A DNA stretch of 6,131 nt from an uncultured Clostridia bacterium. GTDB taxonomy: Bacteria > Bacillota > Clostridia > Oscillospirales > Ruminococcaceae. The position numbers and the translations under genes were made by a program. Positions 1 to 4,342 of the stretch are shown here, piece after piece. The notes beneath the pieces are model-generated. The model saw only the letters and a list, made by a program, of their open reading frames with translations, was not told the origin of the DNA and ran no database searches. The first letter of the stretch is position 1. Each line of letters begins with the position of its first letter. The DNA lies in the NCBI GenBank assembly GCA_947302065.1, contig CAMYUO010000124.1, positions 1 through 6,131 on the forward strand, in the 5' to 3' direction.

Positions 1-39
1 GTCTCCCCAAATGGTTTCTCCCCCTTAGCGAAAACCTAT

Positions 40-56
40 GCGGAGCAAAGCTCCGC
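40..56 (-). terminator. GC-rich hairpin after the GNAT gene, possible terminator
   Basis: A perfect 7-base stem (GCGGAGC, 40-46, with GCTCCGC, 50-56) around a 3-base loop lies 11 bases beyond the GNAT stop codon. Read in the gene direction it is followed by ATAGGTTTT, a broken rather than clean T run. The position at the end of the apparent operon suits a terminator; the poor T run makes this uncertain. Confidence 0.5.
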
Positions 57-67
57 CAAATTCTGAT

Positions 68-523
68 TTATCTTTCCATTAAAAATCTGGCAAGTTCGAC
101 ATCGCCGTCTTTTTCGGTCGATACGATGCGAAATCCGCATTTTTCGGTGTAGAACTTAACATTTTCCGTCTTGGACAACGGCGTTACCAGCGTCAGCTTT
201 TTCCAGTCCTCATACGCAGTCTTGATAAACTCAACTGCCTGTGTCCCGAGCCCTTTGCCCTGATATTCAGGAGCGATGCACAGGTTAGCGATCTCGTAAA
301 AACCTTTTTCTATCTGTTTGCAGGAAATGCAGCCGACAGGCTTGCTGTCACACAGTATGACGTATTTCGGTGTCTCTCTTATCGACCTTTCCATCGTCTC
401 TTTTGTATGTCCGTATCCCGGGCAGGCTCCATATCTCACATAGTCGCTGTAATATGCCGCATTGTAGATATCCGCCAGCACCTGCGCATCTTCGGTTACC
501 GCTTTTCTGTATTCTATCGTCAT
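68..523 (-). CDS. GNAT family N-acetyltransferase
   Basis: A cytoplasmic acyl-CoA-dependent N-acetyltransferase of 151 residues, a normal single-domain GNAT length; the substrate cannot be told. The N-terminal strand (TIEYRKAVTEDA) leads into the helix ADIYNAAY. Motif A is LCIAPEYQGKGLG, with the acetyl-CoA pyrophosphate loop Q88-G-K-G91-L-G93. Motif B is around NVKFYTEKCGF (residues 121-131), with the usual Tyr near the active site. I chose the ATG at 523 because GAGGT lies 6 bases upstream (530-534). The GTG at 538 would put that ribosome binding site inside the coding sequence. The stop is TAA. It follows the EFR1 gene by 24 bases, so it is probably the last gene of the operon. The family call is secure; the role is unknown. 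Confidence 0.93.
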   Translation of the reverse strand: MTIEYRKAVTEDAQVLADIYNAAYYSDYVRYGACPGYGHTKETMERSIRETPKYVILCDSKPVGCISCKQIEKGFYEIANLCIAPEYQGKGLGTQAVEFIKTAYEDWKKLTLVTPLSKTENVKFYTEKCGFRIVSTEKDGDVELARFLMER

Positions 524-529
524 AGTTTT

Positions 530-534
530 ACCTC
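530..534 (-). promoter_or_regulatory. Ribosome binding site that fixes the GNAT start
   Basis: The minus strand reads GAGGT, then 6 bases, then ATG (523-521). The site overlaps the alternative GTG reading starting at 538, which supports the shorter protein. Confidence 0.7.
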
Positions 535-547
535 GCACGATCTTATC

Positions 548-1312
548 TTAAATATATTTCTCTATCATCGTCTGCTGCTCGACCTTGTCGCCGAGCAGTG
601 TTATCGCTTTCATCGGGCAGCTGTTGACGCACCTGTAGCATACCGTGCATTTTTTGCCGCTGCTGACCGTATCGCCCTGCACCGAGATGTTCCCCGTCGG
701 GCAGACCGCTGCGCATTTTCCGCAGCCGACGCACTTAGCGCTGTCTATCTTCAAGCCCTTTGAATAGTATTTCATCGTCCTGTGCCCGAACCACAGCCTC
801 TGCGAGATGAATCCCACAAACCGAGGCATGACACCAAGACCCTGCTTTTTATAGCGACCGCCCTTGATGTCACGAGCCGCCTGCTGTGCCTTGCGCACCG
901 AGTTTTCAACATTCGCCTTGTTCTTTTCAAACGGGCGCTTGAACACCTTTTCGTCTGCGATGCTGTCAGGCATCGCCAGATGCAGACCGCCTGTGATGAC
1001 TGCACCGTGTTTTTTCAAAAGCCTTGCAAGCACGCCCGAGCCGTCTCCGCTGAATGCCGCCATCGTTGCGATGACAAACACCCTCTTGCCTTTCCAAAGC
1101 TCAGCCGTCTTTTCGATGAAATCTCTCACTATCTTCGGCACAGCGCTGTACTGCACAGGGTATGCAAAAACTATCTCGTCGTGCAGCTTTATCTGCTCAT
1201 CCGCATTTATATCCTCTATCGCAAAGCTTTTGGCTTCGCTGTCAAGCTCTTTCAGGAACACCTCAAGTGCATATCTTGAATTACCCGTTCCGCTGAAATA
1301 TATACCAAGCAA
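548..1312 (-). CDS. EFR1-type flavodoxin-like/2x[4Fe-4S] ferredoxin protein
   Basis: A 254-residue cytoplasmic redox protein. Residues 1-150 look like a flavodoxin fold: a first beta strand (LGIYF) runs straight into the FMN phosphate loop S7-G-T-G-N-S12, with a further flavin-facing segment at FAYPVQYSAVPK (49-60). Residues 190-240 hold two ferredoxin motifs: C194-C197-C200-C204-P and C222-C225-C228-C232-P, each CxxCxxCxxxCP, so two 4Fe-4S clusters are expected. This order matches the EFR1 family of anaerobes; its partners and physiological reaction are not known from sequence. The start is TTG at 1312. AAGGAG lies 6 bases upstream, and no in-frame ATG occurs before the FMN loop (the first internal Met is residue 84). 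It lies 18 bases after the hypothetical gene and 24 before GNAT, so it is probably cotranscribed with both. An iron-sulphur flavoprotein or hydrogenase accessory role is an alternative; the family call is strong. Confidence 0.92.
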   Translation of the reverse strand: MLGIYFSGTGNSRYALEVFLKELDSEAKSFAIEDINADEQIKLHDEIVFAYPVQYSAVPKIVRDFIEKTAELWKGKRVFVIATMAAFSGDGSGVLARLLKKHGAVITGGLHLAMPDSIADEKVFKRPFEKNKANVENSVRKAQQAARDIKGGRYKKQGLGVMPRFVGFISQRLWFGHRTMKYYSKGLKIDSAKCVGCGKCAAVCPTGNISVQGDTVSSGKKCTVCYRCVNSCPMKAITLLGDKVEQQTMIEKYI

Positions 1313-1318
1313 AAGAAG

Positions 1319-1324
1319 CTCCTT
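1319..1324 (-). promoter_or_regulatory. Ribosome binding site for the TTG-started EFR1 gene
   Basis: The minus strand reads AAGGAG, then 6 bases, then TTG. The near-ideal site and spacing support initiation at the rare TTG codon (1312-1310). The site lies in the 18-base gap after the upstream stop codon at 1331-1333. Confidence 0.75.
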
Positions 1325-1330
1325 TCTGTC

Positions 1331-1693
1331 TCATTCCCATTCCCATTTATCGTCTTCATCACGTCTGCCGATAAAGTCACCGCCCAGACCGTTGTATTTC
1401 TGCGTCGGCAGCTCTTCTCCATCAACAGTTATCTTCATATCTTCGCAGTCGATATACCATTCAAGGTGTGCAAGCGTATCGAACATACCGCTCATATATT
1501 CATTCAGCGCAAATTCCGCAAGCGTTTTTCTCTCATCATCTGTCAGCTTCGGAAACAGCTCATTGAGCCTGAGAACATACTCGTCCGTTCCGACAGCCCT
1601 GCCCTTGAGCGCCCACTGCTGACCTGCGCATTCCTGCGACATCTCTGCCAGCTCGTCAATAAGCTTCTGATATATCTGTGTTCCCTTATCCAT
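1331..1693 (-). CDS. Hypothetical protein, 120 residues, acidic with aromatic C-terminus
   Basis: I do not recognise this protein with certainty; it may belong to one of the small uncharacterised DUF families. It has no signal peptide or membrane segment, so it should be cytoplasmic. Residues 1-75 look mostly helical (IYQKLIDELAEMSQ; DDERKTLAEFALNEYMSG). A Trp/Tyr patch follows (HLEWYID), then a short strand-like stretch (MKITVDGEELP) and a C-terminal tail that is highly charged and ends in WEWE. The stop is TGA. The start at 1693 is well supported by GGGAGGT at 1702-1708, 8 bases upstream. It sits 28 bases after the CPBP gene and 18 before EFR1, so it is very likely in the same transcript. 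Ribosome binding site, helix periodicity and tight packing make it a real gene; the function is unknown. Confidence 0.82.
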   Translation of the reverse strand: MDKGTQIYQKLIDELAEMSQECAGQQWALKGRAVGTDEYVLRLNELFPKLTDDERKTLAEFALNEYMSGMFDTLAHLEWYIDCEDMKITVDGEELPTQKYNGLGGDFIGRRDEDDKWEWE

Positions 1694-1721
1694 CAGCTCA
1701 GACCTCCCGTGTCTGTTATCT

Positions 1722-2462
1722 CTAAACCATGCTCAGCATCTTGTCATAAAGCTCACCGCTGGACGAAGTGATAAGTATAGTCATTGCCGTTGCGTAATCG
1801 AGCACAGCGTGTGCTATCATCATCGGCAGCGGGTTCTTTTTCTTGTGATAATACCAGCAGAATATCACCGTCAGCGGCAAAAACGATATAAACCTGTAAA
1901 GCATATACTTTGCATCGAACATCGTCGGGATAAAACAGTGCTGCAGCGCATAGAAAAACGCCGGAACTATTATTGCCGCATACTTGTTTTTGAAGCTGTT
2001 CACACCGCAGCCGAGATAAAGTCCGTCTTCTGCGAACGATATCGTCGCAGGCAGAAGCACAAGGTTCACAAGCGCAAGCACAAACGGCATCGGCGCAACA
2101 ACGTGCTCCACCGTCACCTTCGGCATTATCGAGCCGTAGCATACAAGCCCCGCAAGGTTGAGTCCGCCGTATCCCACAGCCGTAAACCCGAGCACCAGCA
2201 GTATCAGCTTTTTCGGGGTGTTCTTGCCCTTTGTCAGACCCATGAACTGCTTGAATCCCTTGCCCGAGCGCTTTGCCGCAAGCAATACTATCAGTATCGT
2301 CACAATGTTCACCGCCGTTGCGGCTATTGACCACCAGTTGCTTATATCTCCTACTTTTTTATCAACTATGAGTGCGCCTATCACAAACACCGCAATGAAC
2401 ACTATACACCTAAAAGGCAGCAAAAGCGCAAGCCTGCTGCCCTTTGTCGTTCCATTTGTCAT
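1722..2462 (-). CDS. CPBP (CAAX protease/bacteriocin-processing) family membrane protein
   Basis: A 246-residue integral membrane protein with about seven hydrophobic segments (roughly 11-32, 44-63, 85-107, 124-143, 161-175, 189-205, 212-232). It resembles the CPBP intramembrane glutamic endopeptidases. Family motif 1 is normally EExxxR; here it is E145-D146-G-L-Y-L150-G, so the second Glu is Asp and the Arg is Leu. Motif 2 (FxxxH) appears as Y171-A-L-Q-H175 with aromatic residues before it. Motif 3 (HxxxN/D) is intact as H218-A-V-L-D222. Members cleave prenylated or other membrane-embedded substrates, and some act in bacteriocin maturation or self-immunity; the altered motif 1 leaves activity uncertain. 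The start at 2462 has AAGGAG 8 bases upstream, abutting the stop codon of the lipoprotein gene, so the two may be translationally coupled. The stop is TAG, showing that TAG ends genes in this genome. Family call good, activity doubtful. Confidence 0.87.
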   Translation of the reverse strand: MTNGTTKGSRLALLLPFRCIVFIAVFVIGALIVDKKVGDISNWWSIAATAVNIVTILIVLLAAKRSGKGFKQFMGLTKGKNTPKKLILLVLGFTAVGYGGLNLAGLVCYGSIMPKVTVEHVVAPMPFVLALVNLVLLPATISFAEDGLYLGCGVNSFKNKYAAIIVPAFFYALQHCFIPTMFDAKYMLYRFISFLPLTVIFCWYYHKKKNPLPMMIAHAVLDYATAMTILITSSSGELYDKMLSMV

Positions 2463-2470
2463 TATGATAT

Positions 2471-2476
2471 CTCCTT
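2471..2476 (-). promoter_or_regulatory. CPBP ribosome binding site abutting the upstream stop codon
   Basis: The minus strand reads TAA (stop of the lipoprotein frame, 2479-2477), directly followed by AAGGAG and then 8 bases to the CPBP ATG. The contact of stop and ribosome binding site suggests that ribosomes finishing the upstream frame could reinitiate on CPBP. Confidence 0.7.
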
Positions 2477-2722
2477 TTATTGCTGTATCTCAAACGAGAA
2501 CTCGCCGTTTTCGCACTTTTTATTTGTCTCGACGATAACATACACAGTCTCGTTTTTCAGCCCTTTTGCAGAGCCTTTGTTCTGCTCTCCCTCAACGGCA
2601 GATGTCAGCTTCTGCTTTGTGCCGTCGTGGTCATAATAGATAGTTGCACTGCCGCCTTTGAGCTTTGTGCTGTAACATATCTTGGCGTCTGCACCGCCTT
2701 TGCATTCGAGCTTGAACACCAT
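2477..2722 (-). CDS. C-terminal fragment of the interrupted lipoprotein (81 residues)
   Basis: This is the open stretch after the amber codon, from the first in-frame ATG. It predicts a beta-rich domain with strands around VFKLEC, AKICYS, ATIYYDHDG, VYVIVET and EFSFEI, and three Cys (7, 16, 70). It has no signal peptide of its own. Upstream of the ATG, AAGGG lies only 3 bases away, which is too close for efficient initiation, so independent expression is doubtful. I list it because an automatic caller would report it as a gene; it is better read as the mature domain of the interrupted lipoprotein. Confidence 0.4.
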   Translation of the reverse strand: MVFKLECKGGADAKICYSTKLKGGSATIYYDHDGTKQKLTSAVEGEQNKGSAKGLKNETVYVIVETNKKCENGEFSFEIQQ

Positions 2723-2734
2723 TGTCCCTTCAAA

Positions 2735-2878
2735 CTAGGAAAAGCTCATCGAGGCAGAATCGGAAGTGTTGGAGTGAACGAAAGCAAAAGCATTATACTT
2801 TGAGGTGTACGGACTGCACCCTGCAAGGCACAGCGCATAGATAACGACCGCAAGCATTATCAGCATGACTTTCTTCAT
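2735..2878 (-). CDS. Lipoprotein signal fragment as it would be translated (47 residues)
   Basis: This is the product if the TAG stops translation. It comprises the signal peptide (residues 1-20), the lipidated Cys21 and a 26-residue Ser/Thr/Asn-rich tail ending in SMSFS. It has a good ribosome binding site (2885-2891), so it is probably made as a tiny lipid-anchored stub. A natural 47-residue lipoprotein cannot be excluded, but the continuing frame beyond the stop makes truncation more likely. Confidence 0.5.
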   Translation of the reverse strand: MKKVMLIMLAVVIYALCLAGCSPYTSKYNAFAFVHSNTSDSASMSFS

Positions 2879-2912
2879 CTTTCTCTCCCCTTTAAAAACC
2901 TCATATCCGCAT

Positions 2913-2961
2913 AAGACCCACAGCACGTTCGCATCTTTATCGAAGTGTCATGGGTCTTTTT
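2913..2961. other. Imperfect hairpin in the gap before the lipoprotein gene
   Basis: An 8-base perfect stem (AAGACCCA 2913-2920 with TGGGTCTT 2951-2958) closes a longer structure. After a 3x3 internal loop, CAC pairs with GTG, and after a bulge TTCG pairs with CGAA around a 9-base loop (2932-2940). On the plus strand it is followed by a short T run (2957-2961), which would suit a terminator of plus-strand transcription. On the minus strand, where the genes lie, only TTAT follows. It could be a weak or antisense-facing terminator or a 5' leader structure of the lipoprotein operon. Confidence 0.4.
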
Positions 2962-2974
2962 CTCGGAAATGAGC

Positions 2975-2988
2975 AGTATCTGAATACT
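2975..2988. repeat. Short inverted repeat just after the DinB stop codon
   Basis: AGTAT and ATACT form a perfect 5-base stem with a 4-base loop (2980-2983), 10 bases downstream of the DinB stop. It is AT-rich and weak. As with the larger hairpin beside it, the T-rich flank lies on the plus-strand side (2988-2994). Possibly an RNA-end or processing site; chance is also plausible. Confidence 0.25.
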
Positions 2989-2998
2989 TTTCTTACTC

Positions 2999-3523
2999 TT
3001 ATTTTGTTACCTGTCCCTTGCGGTATCTGCCGAACAGTATGCCGTCATCAACATACTTATCAGCCTGCGATACCCACATCGGGAACTTGCCTGTTGCAAG
3101 CGCTGTCTGTCCGTTGAGCATTCCCGTATGGAACGAGATGTGCCTGAACTGCCGCAGCACAAGCTCAAGTCTTGTATGCTCGCAGTTTTCCGGGCATTCA
3201 TACAGCATCTCGTCTGTCAGCGAATCGATGTAGTCATATGTCTTTTTCTCGACCGCATCAAGATACTCAAGCAGCTGTTCGTCGGAAAGCACGACATCTG
3301 TCGGTTTATCGGGATTGTCCATACCTTCCTGATGAAAGCTCGGTTCTTCATAGACGCACGGGTTAATGAACCACTTGTCTGCCGAATGCAGTGCGTGATA
3401 TACCCAGCGCCAGCACGGAGCGCCGCAGCACAGCGCATCTCTGTCATAGGTCTGTATAGATGTTCTGATATTCAGAAAATTAGGTATCACCATTTCTCTG
3501 ATGACCTTACAAAGTGCATCCAT
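2999..3523 (-). CDS. DinB-like superfamily protein
   Basis: A 174-residue cytoplasmic helical protein of the DinB/YfiT-like four-helix-bundle superfamily. The expected divalent-metal triad is visible: a His in the second helix (H43 or H46 in WRWVYHALHSADKWF) and two in a late helix, H128-x3-H132 (RQFRHISFHTGMLNG). Members include metal-dependent thiol S-transferases and many uncharacterised stress-related proteins; the reaction here is unknown. Cys-rich patches (C32, C33, C37) lie just before the first His helix and could add redox sensitivity or metal ligands, which is inference. The start at 3523 has only a weak GAGAG-like site 7 bases upstream within an A/G-rich leader. It follows the ABC ATPase by 66 bases and may be read through from it or have its own promoter. 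The length fits the family. Confidence 0.85.
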   Translation of the reverse strand: MDALCKVIREMVIPNFLNIRTSIQTYDRDALCCGAPCWRWVYHALHSADKWFINPCVYEEPSFHQEGMDNPDKPTDVVLSDEQLLEYLDAVEKKTYDYIDSLTDEMLYECPENCEHTRLELVLRQFRHISFHTGMLNGQTALATGKFPMWVSQADKYVDDGILFGRYRKGQVTK

Positions 3524-3589
3524 TGTTTTTCTCTCTTTTCTTTTTTGTATTTCCCCTATATATTTATCTTTCTTTTATTCTTTGGCTCC
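3524..3589 (-). promoter_or_regulatory. Purine-rich leader between ABC ATPase and DinB genes
   Basis: On the minus strand these 66 bases are overwhelmingly A and G, with no hairpin and no T run, so the ABC transcript probably reads into DinB. An AT-rich core (AAATATATAGGGG, about 3550-3562) could act as a -10-like element, but no convincing -35 is visible. The region may simply be an unstructured leader that favours translation of DinB. Confidence 0.3.
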
Positions 3590-4324
3590 TTATGATGCAA
3601 CGTGCTCGGAAACTACGGTGGTCTTTACTATCTGACCCGAAACGATGCTGTCGATAGATGTTATCTCACCGTCAACAAGTCTTACCAGCTTTGTGCCGTA
3701 AAGTGCAGCCGACTCAGAGTGTGTTACCTGAACGATAGTCTTGTTGTATTTCTGATTGATGTCTCTGAACAGCTCCATAAGGCTCGTGCCTGTCTTTGAG
3801 TCGAGGTTTCCGATAGGCTCATCAAGGAAGATGATGTCCGGATCGAACACGAGGGATCTTGCGATAGCAACTCTCTGCTGCTGACCGCCCGAAAGCTCTC
3901 TCGGGGTGAGCTTTCTCTTGTTCTCCATGCCGATGATCTTCAGGCACTCGTCAAGTCTGTCCTTGTAAGCGCTTCTCTTCTTGCCTGCGATCATAAGCGG
4001 CAGAGCGATGTTGTCCTCAACAGTGAGGTTCGGAACGAGGTTGTAGAACTGGAACACGAAACCTACGTCCTCGTTTCTCATTGCACAAAGCTCCTTGTCC
4101 TTGAGGGTGCTCAGGTCAACGCCGTTGAGCTTTACCTCGCCTGTCGACGGCATATCAAGTCCGCCGAGCAGGTAAAGCAGTGTGGACTTACCGCTTCCCG
4201 ATGGTCCCATGATAGATACGAATTCGCCCTTTTCTACTTTAAGGTCTATATCTTTAAGAACGTGTGTTGTTTCCTTGCCGTTTACAAATGATCTGTTTAC
4301 CTTTGTTGCTTCTATTACATTCAT
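3590..4324 (-). CDS. ABC transporter ATP-binding protein (LolD/MacB/SalX type)
   Basis: The 244-residue nucleotide-binding subunit that energises the adjacent FtsX-family permease at the cytoplasmic face of the membrane. All motifs are present in order: Walker A GPSGSGKST (40-48), Q-loop Gln92 in VFQFYNLVPNLTV, signature LSGGQQQR (144-151), Walker B IIFLDEP (164-170), D-loop GNLDS (172-176) and H-loop His202 (VTHSE). The sequence style, with an LGGLDMPSTGEV segment after Walker A, is typical of the exporter/mechanotransmitter group (LolD, MacB, BceA, SalX). One detail is unusual: the residue after DEP is Ile171, where the group nearly always has Thr. The start at 4324 has GAGAGGT 9 bases upstream, 18 bases after the permease stop, so the two are clearly cotranscribed. 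Substrate is not predictable; family very secure. Confidence 0.96.
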   Translation of the reverse strand: MNVIEATKVNRSFVNGKETTHVLKDIDLKVEKGEFVSIMGPSGSGKSTLLYLLGGLDMPSTGEVKLNGVDLSTLKDKELCAMRNEDVGFVFQFYNLVPNLTVEDNIALPLMIAGKKRSAYKDRLDECLKIIGMENKRKLTPRELSGGQQQRVAIARSLVFDPDIIFLDEPIGNLDSKTGTSLMELFRDINQKYNKTIVQVTHSESAALYGTKLVRLVDGEITSIDSIVSGQIVKTTVVSEHVAS

Positions 4325-4342
4325 GATGTCTGTACCTCTCTT

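Larger units (their letters stand above)
2477..2878 (-). pseudogene. Small lipoprotein gene interrupted by an in-frame TAG
   Basis: Read as a whole this is a 133-residue secreted lipoprotein frame with one amber codon at residue 48 (2737-2735). The N-terminus is a classical lipoprotein signal: MKK, a hydrophobic core, and the lipobox L18-A-G-C21, so the mature protein would be lipid-anchored at Cys21. After the TAG the same frame continues without shift as FEGTMVFKLECKGG and then strand-like, Lys- and Gly-rich sequence to residue 133, ending in EFSFEIQQ. This resembles a small beta-sandwich domain, though I do not recognise a family. The start at 2878 has AGGGGAG 6 bases upstream. Signal and anchor lie in the first fragment and the folded domain in the second, so neither fragment alone could do the job of the whole. 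The simplest reading is a recent nonsense mutation (for example Ser TCG to TAG) or an assembly error; programmed readthrough is possible but unsupported. Confidence 0.7.

Noticed and set aside
524..538. An upstream GTG start for the GNAT protein, adding five residues.
   Set aside because: The added codons contain the GAGGT ribosome binding site for the ATG at 523.
864..1622. A 252-codon open frame on the plus strand.
   Set aside because: It lies antisense to the EFR1 and hypothetical genes, spans their junction, is very rich in Ser and Leu as expected of a complement frame, and resembles no protein.
1753..2334. A 193-codon frame inside the CPBP gene on the same strand.
   Set aside because: It is an out-of-frame shadow with no family resemblance or ribosome binding site; the CPBP frame has membrane segments and family motifs.
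2735..2737. Recoding of TAG to an amino acid throughout this genome.
   Set aside because: The CPBP gene ends in TAG at 1722-1724, immediately before the ribosome binding site of the next gene, so TAG appears to work as a normal stop. Local suppression remains open.
2879..2926. An upstream GTG start for the lipoprotein at 2926.
   Set aside because: It would place 16 residues before the MKK signal-peptide start and would bury the good ribosome binding site at 2885-2891 in the coding region.
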